Shown here in pieces: positions 24,041 to 32,324 of a DNA stretch of 35,573 bases (its first letter is position 1; each line of letters opens with the position of its first letter). Position numbers and translations under genes: made by a program. The notes below the pieces were generated by a model. It ran no database searches. It saw nothing but the letters and a program-made list of their open reading frames with translations, and had not been told where the DNA came from. The stretch comes from Paenibacillus kobensis NBRC 15729. Its GTDB lineage: Bacteria; Bacillota; Bacilli; Paenibacillales; Paenibacillaceae. The stretch is from positions 1 to 35,573 of the forward strand of contig NZ_BILZ01000060.1 in assembly GCF_004000825.1 (NCBI RefSeq), written 5' to 3'.

Positions 24041-25033
24041 TTATGGCCGCAGCGCTAGCTTTCCGACGGTTGCCCGAGCCTCTAGATCCGCAAGCGCCTT
24101 CGACCCGTCGGCCAGGTCATATACGGTAGGCTGGACGGGGGTATACACACCGGCATCCATAAGCGCGAACAGCTCGGTCATCAACTCGCCGAAAATCTCC
24201 GGTGCAGACGCGATCAGCTCGGAGATGTGCAGTCCGATGATGTGGATCTGCTGCTTGAAGATGAGCTCCCAGTTGGTTACCGCAGCTTCTCCGCTGGCCG
24301 CCCCGAATACGACGACCCGACCAGTAACCCGTTTAGCTGCTGCCAAGCTCGCACCGAACGTATCGCCGCCAACCGACTCCAGCACCAGATCGGCACCTTT
24401 GCCGCCGGTTAACCGCAGCACCTCGGCAGTAACGTCGAGATTGCGGTAGTCGATGACATGGTCGGCGCCTAGTGCCCGCACCGTCTCATGCTTGCCAGGC
24501 GAAGCGGTAGCAATAACGGTCGCTCCGTAATGTTTAGCCATTTTCACCGCTGCCTGGCCAAGCCCGCCCGCTGCAGCGTGGATCAACACCGTCTCTCCGG
24601 CGGCTAAGCGGCCTAGCGGCTTAAGCGCAGCCAGCGCAGTCGCCCAGTTGATAATCACACCCAGCACTTGCTCGTCTCCCCAGCCTGCCGGCACGGGCAC
24701 CACCGCAGCCGCGGGCACAACCATGTACTCGGCGAATGCTCCATATCCGGCGCCGATGACGCGGGCGCCAAGCTCTAGACCGGATACGCCCTCGCCCAGA
24801 GCGACGATTTCTCCTGCGGCCTCGAGTCCCGCTATGTATGGCGCCTCTGGACCATTGTAGTACGTACCGCGAGTCTGCATGGTGTCGGCAAAATTAATGC
24901 CTGCGAATGCGACTCGGATTAGAACTTCTCCCGGCCCTGGGGTCGGGACTGCTGCATTGTCAATCAGGCGCAAATCTTGGGGGCCGTTCCGTGTTGTTTG
25001 CTGCAGTGCTCGCATGATGGAGGGAATGCTCAT
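24041..25033 (-). CDS. NADPH:quinone oxidoreductase-like MDR protein
   Basis: 330 residues, zinc-independent medium-chain dehydrogenase/reductase. The GroES-like half starts with LRLIDNAAVPTPGPGEVLIRVAFAGINFADTMQTRGTY and the Rossmann half has the NADPH loop HAAAGGLGQAAVKMAKHYGATVIATAS, which is the QOR-type AAxGGxG variant. None of the zinc-ligand Cys motifs are present. It reduces quinones or enones with NADPH. GC-rich and alone. ATG at 25033 has GGAAAGGAAG upstream. Confidence 0.9.
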   Translation of the reverse strand: MSIPSIMRALQQTTRNGPQDLRLIDNAAVPTPGPGEVLIRVAFAGINFADTMQTRGTYYNGPEAPYIAGLEAAGEIVALGEGVSGLELGARVIGAGYGAFAEYMVVPAAAVVPVPAGWGDEQVLGVIINWATALAALKPLGRLAAGETVLIHAAAGGLGQAAVKMAKHYGATVIATASPGKHETVRALGADHVIDYRNLDVTAEVLRLTGGKGADLVLESVGGDTFGASLAAAKRVTGRVVVFGAASGEAAVTNWELIFKQQIHIIGLHISELIASAPEIFGELMTELFALMDAGVYTPVQPTVYDLADGSKALADLEARATVGKLALRP

Positions 25034-25189
25034 AAGAATCGACTTCCTTTCCTCTGCTTGCTATATTGGTGGAACATTGAGGGCATAGACTTAGATGCTA
25101 TTTACATGTTATTCCAGTCTACAGATTTGAACAAGAGCTTTTTCGTAAGCGCGTGATGATCGTTGATTATCAATTGAAATAAAAAGAGA

Positions 25190-25215
25190 AGCATAGGCCG
25201 GTGCCTATGCTTCTT
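25190..25215 (-). terminator. Terminator of the araC-family gene
   Basis: GAAGCATAGGC-CGGT-GCCTATGCTTC, an 11-bp stem. On the minus strand it is followed by TCTTTTTATTT. Confidence 0.85.
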
Positions 25216-25224
25216 CTTGTTATA

Positions 25225-26109
25225 CTATCGCGATAATCCGCGCCACTCCGAGGGCGGCATCTTCTTCAGCTTCTTGAACATCCTGCTGAAATAGTAGATA
25301 TCGTTAAAGCCTGTTTGGAGCGCCACCTCGGAGATCGTCAACCGTCCGTCGCGCAGCAAGCTTTCCGATTTGTTGATCCGCACGAGATTGATGTATTCGA
25401 CCAGCGTTTTGTCCGTCAGTTGCTTGAACAACCGGCTGAAGTGATACCGGCTGAGGCCGACCAAGTCGGCGAGCTCCTGCACGGTCAACTGTTCCTTGTA
25501 CCGGTTGTCGATTTCGTGGAACACCGGCGCCAGCCTTTCCAATTCCTTGATGCGGGAATTGTACTCCACAGCGTTGCGCATCGTCGCCTCTTGCCCCCGC
25601 ACAAGCAAAGCAAGCAGCTTGTACAGATGGGATTTGACAGCCAACTCGAAGCCCGCCTCTTCCCGTTCCAGCTCCGCGTAGATCGCCATCATGCAATCGG
25701 TGAACTGTTCATCCTTCCCGATCCGATTGCGGAACAACATCCGACGCTGCGTGATCGGGGAGATGAATTTCCGTTCCACCGCGTCTTCGGATTGGCTATG
25801 CAGCAAGGTAATATCCACGATCATCGCATAATAAGACAAATCTTTCGAACGCGCGATCCCGTAGTGCAGCTCGTTGCTATTCACCACGCATAAGTCGCCT
25901 GCTTGGAACTCGTACGGAACCGAGCCGCACTCGATCGTTGCGCTTCCCGCTGCGAAATACAAAAACTCGATATGATCATGCCAATGGTGGGAGAACAGCG
26001 TCTCCCCGATCTCGAAGCGTTCGCGCCGAGGGGGATGGATCTTGATCGGGAACGCAGGATTGGGCATCGGCATCGGCTCGCGTAACGAAGCCAACTCATT
26101 CTTGTCCAT
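25225..26109 (-). CDS. AraC family regulator with N-terminal cupin
   Basis: 294 residues. The N-terminal cupin binds an effector (ETLFSHHWHDHIEFLYFAAGSATIECGSVPYEFQAGDLCVVNSNELHYG). The C-terminus is the two-helix-turn-helix AraC domain (LTVQELADLVGLSRYHFSRLFKQLTDKTLVEYINLVRINKSESLLRDGRLTISEVALQTGFNDIYYFSRMFKKLKKMPPSEWR). ATG at 26109 has GGAGG at 7 nt; the longer frame is rejected. Divergent from the sugar operon across 131 bp, so it probably activates it. The effector is likely a sugar or derivative (inference). Confidence 0.9.
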   Translation of the reverse strand: MDKNELASLREPMPMPNPAFPIKIHPPRRERFEIGETLFSHHWHDHIEFLYFAAGSATIECGSVPYEFQAGDLCVVNSNELHYGIARSKDLSYYAMIVDITLLHSQSEDAVERKFISPITQRRMLFRNRIGKDEQFTDCMMAIYAELEREEAGFELAVKSHLYKLLALLVRGQEATMRNAVEYNSRIKELERLAPVFHEIDNRYKEQLTVQELADLVGLSRYHFSRLFKQLTDKTLVEYINLVRINKSESLLRDGRLTISEVALQTGFNDIYYFSRMFKKLKKMPPSEWRGLSR

Positions 26110-26127
26110 AAACAAGCCTCCAAAATC

Positions 26128-26139
26128 GCACGATCGTGC
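26128..26139. promoter_or_regulatory. Palindrome GCACGATCGTGC
   Basis: A perfect 12-bp palindrome between araC and the divergent operon, 19 bp from the araC start. AraC-family sites are usually direct repeats, so this may belong to another repressor or be an autoregulatory site. A TATAAT at 26184-26189 serves the divergent operon without a good -35, which fits activator dependence. Confidence 0.4.
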
Positions 26140-26240
26140 AAATGTAAAGCATGCTTCTTCATGGTTCGTACCGCTCATCTCATTATAATACAAAGTAGCA
26201 AGCCAGCAAAAACATCTACTATGTTCGGGAGAGTGCGCTC

Positions 26241-27302
26241 ATGAAGGAACCCCTTCGCATCAGCGTTATCGGTACAGGATCGATTTCGGAATTTCATTTG
26301 AATGCTTACGCAGCCAATCCCGCGGCCCAAATCGTCGCCATCTGCGATGTGAACGGCAAACGGGCGCAAGCCGTCGCCGACAAATACGGCGCGGACAAGA
26401 CATTCACGGATTACCGCGATCTGCTCGCCGATCCGGCAATCGACGCGGTGAGCATCTGTACGTGGAACAATACGCACGCCCCGATCTCCATCGCCGCTCT
26501 CGACGCGGGTAAACATGTGCTCGTAGAGAAGCCTTTATGCCGTACGGTCGAGGAAGCGCTCGCGATCGAAGAAGCCGTTCACCGCTCGGGCAAGCTGCTT
26601 CAGGTCGGCTTCGTCCGCAGATACGATCCGAATGTGCGAATGCTGCAACGGTTTATCGACGCCGGCGAATTCGGTGATTTGTATTACGCAAAGGCGTCGA
26701 CACTCCGTCGGCTCGGCAATCCGGGCGGTTGGTTCTCTGACGTCGAACGCTCGGGAGGCGGGCCGCTGATCGACATCGGCGTGCACGTCATCGATCTTTG
26801 CTGGTATTTGATGGGGCGGCCGAAGGCGACGACGGTCAGCGCTAATACGTACCGCAGACTCGGCAACCGGTCGAATATCGACAACCTCTCGTTCTATAAA
26901 GCAGCCGATTACGATGCATCCAAGAACACGGTCGAAGATTTGGCGAACGCGATCATCCGCTTCGAGAACGGCGCTTCCTTGATGGTTGACGTCAGCTTCA
27001 CCCTTCACGCGAAGAAAGACGAAGGACTGGTCCGACTCTACGGAGACAAAGGCGGCTTCGAGATCGACCCAGAGATCGCAATCGTGACGGAGAAGCATGA
27101 CACGATCTTGAACGTCGTGCCGCAAACCGACTCCTCCCGCCTCGACATCCATGCCGCGTTCCAGAACGAAATCGATCATTTCGTCGACTGCGTATCGAAC
27201 GGCTTGACGCCGATCAGCCCGGTCGAGGACGGCGTGGCGATCATGCGAATTTTACGGGCCATTTACGAATCGGCGGAGAAAGGCGAGGAGATCCGTCTAT
27301 GA
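26241..27302 (+). CDS. Gfo/Idh/MocA family oxidoreductase
   Basis: 353 residues, NAD(P)-dependent sugar or cyclitol dehydrogenase. The Rossmann motif is VIGTGSISEFHLNAY, the dinucleotide-site acidic turn is AICDVNG, and the catalytic-domain EKP signature is HVLVEKPLCR; GGGPLIDIGVHVIDLCWYLMG holds the catalytic Asp-His pair. First gene of the operon. Its stop overlaps the next start by 4 nt (ATGA). It probably oxidises a sugar at C3 or a cyclitol, with the two TIM-barrel proteins acting on the keto product (inference). Confidence 0.92.
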   Translation: MKEPLRISVIGTGSISEFHLNAYAANPAAQIVAICDVNGKRAQAVADKYGADKTFTDYRDLLADPAIDAVSICTWNNTHAPISIAALDAGKHVLVEKPLCRTVEEALAIEEAVHRSGKLLQVGFVRRYDPNVRMLQRFIDAGEFGDLYYAKASTLRRLGNPGGWFSDVERSGGGPLIDIGVHVIDLCWYLMGRPKATTVSANTYRRLGNRSNIDNLSFYKAADYDASKNTVEDLANAIIRFENGASLMVDVSFTLHAKKDEGLVRLYGDKGGFEIDPEIAIVTEKHDTILNVVPQTDSSRLDIHAAFQNEIDHFVDCVSNGLTPISPVEDGVAIMRILRAIYESAEKGEEIRL

Positions 27303-28162
27303 TCATCGGCGTCAGTACGTACAGCTTCTGGCAGGCCATGCAAAAAGGCGAAATGGACGTCGTGCAAGCGATCGGCCAAATCGCCGCGATGGGCGGAGAG
27401 CATGCGGAAATCGTACCTCTCGGGTTCGACTTGACGGCGAATCCCGAGTTGATCGGCGCGATCCGGGACAAGGCCGCGGAAGTCGGCATCGTGCTGTCCA
27501 ACTACGCGATCAGCGCCAACTTCGCGGGCTTGTCCGACGATGCATACGAATCGGAAATCGAACGGGTACAACGTGAAGTCGACATCGCCGCGGCACTCGG
27601 CGTATCGCTGATGCGACATGACGTCGCGCATTCAGAGGATCGTTCGATCGGGAGATTCCTCTCGGATTTACCCCGGCTCGCGGAAGCCTGCCGGCGAATC
27701 GCCGACTATGCGGCGCCGCTTGGCATCACGACAAGCGTGGAGAATCACGGCTACTATGTCCAAGCGAGCGATCGAGTGCAGGCGCTTGTCGGCGCCGTCG
27801 ACCGGGCTAACTTCCGCACGACGCTCGATATCGGCAACTTCGTCTGCGTCGACGAGGATCCAGTGTCTGCGGTTCGCAACAACATCTCCATCGCTTCCAT
27901 GGTGCACGTGAAAGATTTCTACCGCAGACCGGCGGCGAACGATCCCGGCGAAGGCTGGTTCCGTTCGTCCGGAGGCAGCTACCTGCGCGGAGCTATCGTC
28001 GGCCAAGGCGACTTGGACATCCGATCCGCCTTGCGAATCGTTAGGCAATCGGGCTACGACGGCTACTTGTCCATCGAGTTCGAGGGCATGGAGCCCTGCG
28101 AGCAGGGAACGCGAATTGGACTCGATAACGTTCGAAGATTATGGGAAGAAGCCGCGTTATAA
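27299..28162 (+). CDS. Sugar phosphate isomerase/epimerase (AP_endonuc_2 TIM barrel)
   Basis: 287 residues of the IolE/xylose-isomerase-like TIM barrel family. Metal ligands can be placed in the strands SVENHG (Glu), TLDIGNFV (Asp), MVHVKDFY (His) and LSIEFEG (Glu). These enzymes isomerise, epimerise or dehydrate keto-sugars. Start overlaps the dehydrogenase stop (ATGA), so translation is coupled. The exact substrate is unknown. Confidence 0.88.
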   Translation: MIIGVSTYSFWQAMQKGEMDVVQAIGQIAAMGGEHAEIVPLGFDLTANPELIGAIRDKAAEVGIVLSNYAISANFAGLSDDAYESEIERVQREVDIAAALGVSLMRHDVAHSEDRSIGRFLSDLPRLAEACRRIADYAAPLGITTSVENHGYYVQASDRVQALVGAVDRANFRTTLDIGNFVCVDEDPVSAVRNNISIASMVHVKDFYRRPAANDPGEGWFRSSGGSYLRGAIVGQGDLDIRSALRIVRQSGYDGYLSIEFEGMEPCEQGTRIGLDNVRRLWEEAAL

Positions 28163-28183
28163 TCGATGGATGGAGGAATCGGC

Positions 28184-29068
28184 ATGGCTGCTAACATGGT
28201 TCAACCCTGGAAAATCGGCGTCATCGTGGACAGCTTCAGAGTCGGCGTACGGGAAGGACTTGTCAAAGCTCGCAACCTCGGCGCTGACGGCGTGCAGATC
28301 TACGCGGTAGAAGGCGAGATGGATCCCGCGAATTTGACCGCCGCTGCCCGCAAGGAATGGAAAGACTACATTGCCTCCCAAGGTCTGACGATCACCGCGC
28401 TCGTCGGCGATCTCGGCGGGCACGGCTTCCAAGACCGCGCGGCGAACGCCGCTAAGGTCGAGAAGTCGAAGCGAATTCTTGACCTCGCCATTGATCTTGG
28501 CACGAACGTCGTCACGACGCACATCGGTATCGTTCCTGAAGACCGTAACGGCCCGATTTACGCCGCGATGCAAGAAGCGTGCGCAGAGCTGAGCCGGTAC
28601 GCGACGGAGCGGAACGCCTACTTCGCGATCGAGACGGGGCCGGAGACGGCGGCTCATCTGAGAAGCTTCCTCGACGGGCTCGGCTCCAAAGGCGTCTCCG
28701 TCAACTTTGATCCCGCCAATATGGTCATGGTTACCGGCGACGATCCGGTTCAAGGCGTGTACACGCTGCGAGATTATATCGTTCATACCCACGCCAAAGA
28801 CGGCATTCGCCTGCGCGAGATTGACCCACGCCTCATCTACGGCTCGCTCGGCTTCGAACCCATGTCCCACGAGAAGTTGGCCGAGCAAGCCTCTACCGGC
28901 GACGCCTTCCGCGAAGTACCGCTCGGAGAAGGCGGCGTCGATTGGGACCGCTACCTAGCCGCGCTCCGTGACATCGGCTACGATGGCTATCTGACGATCG
29001 AGCGCGAAGTCGGCGACGACCCAGAAGCGGACATTGCCGCAGCGGTAAAGTTTTTGCGAGGTAAGTAG
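28184..29068 (+). CDS. Sugar phosphate isomerase/epimerase, second paralogue
   Basis: 294 residues, same TIM-barrel family as its neighbour but clearly diverged. Metal-site strands are FAIETGPETA, VNFDPANMVM, IVHTHAKDG and LTIEREVG. ATG at 28184 has GGAGGAATC upstream; the longer frame is rejected. Third gene of the operon. Two members of one fold next to a Gfo/Idh/MocA protein is a recurring layout in Paenibacillaceae for cyclitol or 3-keto-glycoside catabolism. A strong terminator follows. Confidence 0.88.
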   Translation: MAANMVQPWKIGVIVDSFRVGVREGLVKARNLGADGVQIYAVEGEMDPANLTAAARKEWKDYIASQGLTITALVGDLGGHGFQDRAANAAKVEKSKRILDLAIDLGTNVVTTHIGIVPEDRNGPIYAAMQEACAELSRYATERNAYFAIETGPETAAHLRSFLDGLGSKGVSVNFDPANMVMVTGDDPVQGVYTLRDYIVHTHAKDGIRLREIDPRLIYGSLGFEPMSHEKLAEQASTGDAFREVPLGEGGVDWDRYLAALRDIGYDGYLTIEREVGDDPEADIAAAVKFLRGK

Positions 29069-29080
29069 TTAATAAGGAAA

Positions 29081-29112
29081 GCCTCGGCCTTGGAGTTATT
29101 CAAGGTCGAGGC
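29081..29112 (+). terminator. Sugar operon terminator
   Basis: GCCTCGGCCTTG, 8-nt loop, CAAGGTCGAGGC: a 12-bp stem with one G-T pair, followed by TCTCTGTTTATTC. Confidence 0.8.
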
Positions 29113-29166
29113 TCTCTGTTTATTCATGGTCATTGGACATCATCCGAACTCCGCTCCTTGAATTAC

Positions 29167-29610
29167 CTACTGATTTCCGATGATATATTTATCTACCTGA
29201 TTGAATTTTATTTTATATTGGCTTTGTAAGTATCTCCCCAAGCTTTTATCTTTATATTTTAATGATGCGTTCACTTTTACTTTTCTATTGCCCTTTAAAT
29301 GAAGAATATAATAATCCTCAGGGTTCGACTTTCCAATTTGAATATAAACTTGACCATATTTTTTAATTGTCACTGCATCTATTGATTTTATTTCTTTGAT
29401 TTCAATCTCTTCTCTCTTCAAGTAAAAGGATCGTTTAATGATTTTCGATTCAATTATCTCGATATCAAATGAAAATGAATAGATAAAGAGATAAAGAAGT
29501 AGTAATACAAAAATAATGGCTAAAGTGTTCTCGGCATAGATGAGGCTAATAATAATGACGGCCAAAATGATAATTATCCAAACAATTGATGTAGTCGCTC
29601 TGAACTTCAT
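29167..29610 (-). CDS. Membrane protein with PH-like domain, orphan
   Basis: 147 residues. Two adjacent transmembrane helices (IVWIIIILAVIIISLIYA and LAIIFVLLLLYLFIYSF) are followed by a charged beta-rich domain of about 95 residues (KIIKRSFYLKREEIEIKEIKSID onward) that looks like a bacterial PH (YdbT/bPH) domain facing the cytosol. ATG at 29610 has GAGAGG at a good distance and is preferred to the upstream Met. Leftmost, most downstream gene of the cassette-like array; function unknown. Confidence 0.7.
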   Translation of the reverse strand: MKFRATTSIVWIIIILAVIIISLIYAENTLAIIFVLLLLYLFIYSFSFDIEIIESKIIKRSFYLKREEIEIKEIKSIDAVTIKKYGQVYIQIGKSNPEDYYILHLKGNRKVKVNASLKYKDKSLGRYLQSQYKIKFNQVDKYIIGNQ

Positions 29611-29651
29611 GGGTTTGTCGCCTCTCTGGGTTGTAAGTGCGAATTTAGTCA

Positions 29652-29703
29652 GCATAATGCTTACCCGAAACGCCTCTGCCGGATCTAAGGCGGAATGGCC
29701 CGA
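29652..29703 (-). repeat. Degenerate attC-like spacer element
   Basis: A compact 52-bp spacer. The minus strand has CCGCCTTAGATCCGGCAGAG, matching the 31534-31553 element (CCTAGGTTCGGCAGAG), and CGCCT/AGGCG arms. Possible core GCATTATG. Start codon of the next gene 42 bp beyond. Confidence 0.35.
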
Positions 29704-29706
29704 TCA

Positions 29707-30363
29707 CTAATTATAGTCAATTTCATTCAAACCTGATTTGTTGTAGTACCCATCAATTGTTATTGAAGTTCCGGCGCTTCCTGATGACCAGGAATAGTTA
29801 ACCCATAATGGCATTTTATTAGGAAATTCAATTTCATACCCCATATTCCCAGATGAGGCTACTTCATTAAACCCTTTAATCTGTTCATAATGAATGCTCT
29901 TTTGTGTTAATTGAGTAGCCAGATCAAAATTAAGTTCCTGTGAATTTATAGGTATTGATAAAGTAAATTTGTTTACCCCGCTCCTAGGACCTAGTAAGTC
30001 TAAATCCCAATAAGTTGGTTCAATATTTTTCTCTAGTCTTGGAATCCATTTACCATTGATTAGTATCAGAACTTTAGCACTTCGTTTTCCATCAACTACT
30101 CCTGTTGTTTGCCAATCAATAAAGTGATTCTCCCGCTCAGACAATACTTTCCAGTCGTTGAGAGTACCGGCATCTTTATTAAGAGCTAACAAACTAATAA
30201 ACTCAATAATATCAATACCTGTGCTATCCTGATTTATGACTTCTTCACTTATTTCTTGTTTTTTCAGTTCTTTTGTTTGGTTTTTTGATTGATAATACAA
30301 GTTGTATGTATAAATATTTGTAAGTATTAATACTGTTATTATAGTCAGCATTACTTTCTTCAC
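29707..30363 (-). CDS. Membrane-anchored exported orphan
   Basis: About 218 residues from the GTG at 30363, which has GGGGG at 5 nt; the longer frame to 30480 is rejected. A single N-terminal helix (KKVMLTIITVLILTNIYTYNLYY) is followed by a Lys/Gln linker and an outer domain rich in beta strands (WKVLSERENHFIDWQTTGVVDGKRSAKVLILINGKWIPRL). It has no lipobox. Function unknown. Confidence 0.65.
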   Translation of the reverse strand: MKKVMLTIITVLILTNIYTYNLYYQSKNQTKELKKQEISEEVINQDSTGIDIIEFISLLALNKDAGTLNDWKVLSERENHFIDWQTTGVVDGKRSAKVLILINGKWIPRLEKNIEPTYWDLDLLGPRSGVNKFTLSIPINSQELNFDLATQLTQKSIHYEQIKGFNEVASSGNMGYEIEFPNKMPLWVNYSWSSGSAGTSITIDGYYNKSGLNEIDYN

Positions 30364-30445
30364 GATTACCCCCGAGGACTTACTTATTAATTTCGATTGA
30401 CTTAAGGGCAAAAAGAAAGAGAGAATTCCTTCTCTCCTCCCATTC

Positions 30446-30727
30446 TTAATAAGATAGCCAACCATTTGTTCGATAGTCATGTGGCACTGGTTTAAAATAT
30501 TCTTCTTTGAATATATTGTTCTTAAACTTCATTCTAAATCTTCTTTGTGTGAGCTTCCGAATCCATTTAACTTCATGATTATAATAATGCTTCGTTCTTC
30601 TGTGATTTCGAAATTCATTTAATTTCTTAATTCTTGGATTAAAATCTCTTTGATACTTGCAATAATTTTTCAAATACTTACTACGCTGTTCCTGTTCCCA
30701 TGCATTAACTTCATCGCTGTCAAACAA
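30446..30727 (-). CDS. Small basic orphan protein
   Basis: 93 residues, very rich in Lys, Arg, Asn, Tyr and Phe. The TTG start at 30727 has AGGGA upstream at good spacing. The basic, aromatic composition (KKLNEFRNHRRTKHYYNHEVKWIRKLTQRRFRMKFK) suggests a nucleic-acid or protein partner but is not a known family. Lies 83 bp from the next gene. Coding status moderate. Confidence 0.45.
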   Translation of the reverse strand: MFDSDEVNAWEQEQRSKYLKNYCKYQRDFNPRIKKLNEFRNHRRTKHYYNHEVKWIRKLTQRRFRMKFKNNIFKEEYFKPVPHDYRTNGWLSY

Positions 30728-30812
30728 TAATATCCCTGGTACTTACTTTAGATTTACCTGATTTAAGGTATAGAGTAATGTACCTAGAGATCTACAATAT
30801 AAGGAGGTATCA

Positions 30813-30866
30813 ATGTATGACCTCTTTCCCCTTATTGAATGGTTATATCTTACAACAAACATATGA
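30813..30866 (+). CDS. Possible 17-aa leader or gene remnant
   Basis: A near-perfect RBS (AAGGAGGTAT) lies 2-9 nt before ATG at 30813, giving MYDLFPLIEWLYLTTNI and a TGA stop. The hydrophobic, aromatic peptide looks like the first helix of a membrane protein. It is the only plus-strand signal in the array and may be the 5' end of a broken cassette in reverse orientation, or a real micropeptide. Confidence 0.35.
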   Translation: MYDLFPLIEWLYLTTNI

Positions 30867-30954
30867 ATTTGAGAATATTTGAGCTTCGAGGCTTTCAGAT
30901 AATATCTTTATAACCATACGTGAATATTTCCGGAAACATCCACCTTTTTCGTCA

Positions 30955-31434
30955 TTATTTTTCTTCACTTTCATCAAAAGCATTAGGCACATATACATAA
31001 CTTTTCATTTCCATTGAATCATAATTAAATGAATAGACTCTAAGACAATCTTTACATCTATGTACTACTCGTCTTGGCTGTGGCATTTCATTAATATAAT
31101 CGACATCACTTGTTAACCCATCTATTTCTTTGTCTGTATATACAACATATTCTTGAAAAATATCTTTGTTCCCACATTTGCAAGTTTCAATACGATTGGC
31201 TGCTTTACTCACTTCTTCTAATTCATATACTTCAGTTACTTTAATACCTTTAAATAAATATAGCCTGAAACATTGTGGACATCTCCAAACATCTTCCTCT
31301 GGCCAATCCAAGACAGCAACATTCTCTGACATCGCCTTATTCCATAATTCAATCTCAGTGGCATGTATTTGAATATCATTTGGGACTAAACCATTCCATA
31401 ATCTTTCACCACAAATGCATTGGAACTTCGCCAT
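30955..31434 (-). CDS. Cys-rich (zinc-ribbon-like) orphan
   Basis: 159 residues with four Cys pairs: CxC (QCICGE), CPQC, CKCG and CKDC, so one or two zinc sites are likely. The sequence around them is CICGERLWNGLVPNDIQIHATEIELW and WRCPQCFRLYLFKGIKVTEVYELEEV, repeated in part in the second half. Such ribbon proteins occur as immunity-like or regulatory orphans in Firmicutes. ATG at 31434 has AGGGGG at 7 nt. The element at 31464 ends about 30 nt before the start codon, typical of a cassette. Confidence 0.65.
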   Translation of the reverse strand: MAKFQCICGERLWNGLVPNDIQIHATEIELWNKAMSENVAVLDWPEEDVWRCPQCFRLYLFKGIKVTEVYELEEVSKAANRIETCKCGNKDIFQEYVVYTDKEIDGLTSDVDYINEMPQPRRVVHRCKDCLRVYSFNYDSMEMKSYVYVPNAFDESEEK

Positions 31435-31463
31435 CTTAATCCCCCTACAATAGCAGTGTCTAA

Positions 31464-31555
31464 GTCTAACATTTCATTCGTTCGAATAACCCTTAATAAT
31501 GTAAAGATAAGGTGGTTTATATCTCCCTCAATACTCTGCCGAACCTAGGGCTGAA
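31464..31555 (-). repeat. attC-like element with GTTAGAC core
   Basis: The minus strand ends in GTTAGAC (31464-31470), which fits GTTRRRY. The arm TTCGAACGAATG resembles the TTCGTGAATAC arm of other copies. The distal half has CTAGGTTCGGCAGAG (31534-31553). Confidence 0.45.
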
Positions 31556-31559
31556 TCGC

Positions 31560-32072
31560 TTACTCTAGTTCTTTATATTTATAAATCTTTTCAATACATC
31601 TATAATCCTCTTTACTAAAAATCATTGGTGGTACTTTATCTAACCATTCAACTCCAGATTCTAAAAACATGTTCTTTTCAATCAACTCTCTTGGATTATT
31701 CATATCCCTCCCCATCCGTTTCCAATTCACTAACTCATTACTTGTTTCTACTTCAACTACAATTAATGTGCACGATAGGTCACAATCATCCGGACACATT
31801 AACACGGGTATTATCTTCACTTCTTCATTCATGTCATAGACTTGCTCCACTAATCGCCGTTCATCTTCCATACTAAACCAGTCTGTTATTGTTGGAATTA
31901 ATCCTAACAAAAAACCATCCGGGTATATCTCATTCAACAGAATATCAAGTGGTATTCCATCAATTAAGATAGTGGGATGATCATTAATAACGAATTTGCT
32001 TTTCATATTCTCAACTGATATCTTGTTCGTTATTGTTATTGTTTTCAGCCTCCTTGACCTTCTTCTATTCAA
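31560..32072 (-). CDS. Orphan protein, start uncertain
   Basis: Up to 170 residues. The core (KSKFVINDHPTILIDGIPLDILLNEIYPDGFLLGLIPTITDWF) is compact and well conserved in composition. Four closely spaced Cys-containing residues (CPDDCDLSC) are seen. Starts: TTG 32072 lacks proper spacing, ATG 32006 lacks an RBS, and a strong AAGGAGG (32049-32055) sits 9 nt before an ATA codon at 32039. Function unknown; the name should stay hypothetical. Confidence 0.6.
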   Translation of the reverse strand: MNRRRSRRLKTITITNKISVENMKSKFVINDHPTILIDGIPLDILLNEIYPDGFLLGLIPTITDWFSMEDERRLVEQVYDMNEEVKIIPVLMCPDDCDLSCTLIVVEVETSNELVNWKRMGRDMNNPRELIEKNMFLESGVEWLDKVPPMIFSKEDYRCIEKIYKYKELE

Positions 32073-32110
32073 CCTCAGGTATAGTAGCGTGATGCAAGAA
32101 TACTTCCTTC

Positions 32111-32217
32111 ATTGTTTAGCCTGATAGTACAAATCCTCACTAACTTATAGGCGCCCGAGTCGTCAGAGATTTAGCTAGTGCAAGGTTGTCCGACCGATGC
32201 GTGAACACAGTGTTGTC
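32111..32217 (-). repeat. Degenerate attC-like element
   Basis: Right outer arm GTGAACACAGTGTTG (32201-32215) follows the GTGAATnnnGTGTTA pattern. Inner arms CACTAACTTAT (32138-32148) and ATTTAGCTAGTG (32169-32180) pair imperfectly with one length mismatch. The left outer arm is degraded. Confidence 0.5.
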
Positions 32218-32263
32218 AGAAGTGATTGTCTTCTATGATGATCTTATATATTATGTTGTTTAT

Positions 32264-32287
32264 TTAATATCTCCCGAGCTCGCTCAT
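32264..32287 (-). pseudogene. Cassette remnant, seven-codon ORF with RBS
   Basis: AAAGAGG precedes ATG at 32287; the frame MSELGRY stops at once. It is the only content between two dyad elements (32218-32326), so this looks like a cassette that lost its gene body. Confidence 0.4.
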
Positions 32288-32324
32288 TATTATGATCCTC
32301 TTTCTATTAAGTACATTAATTTTT

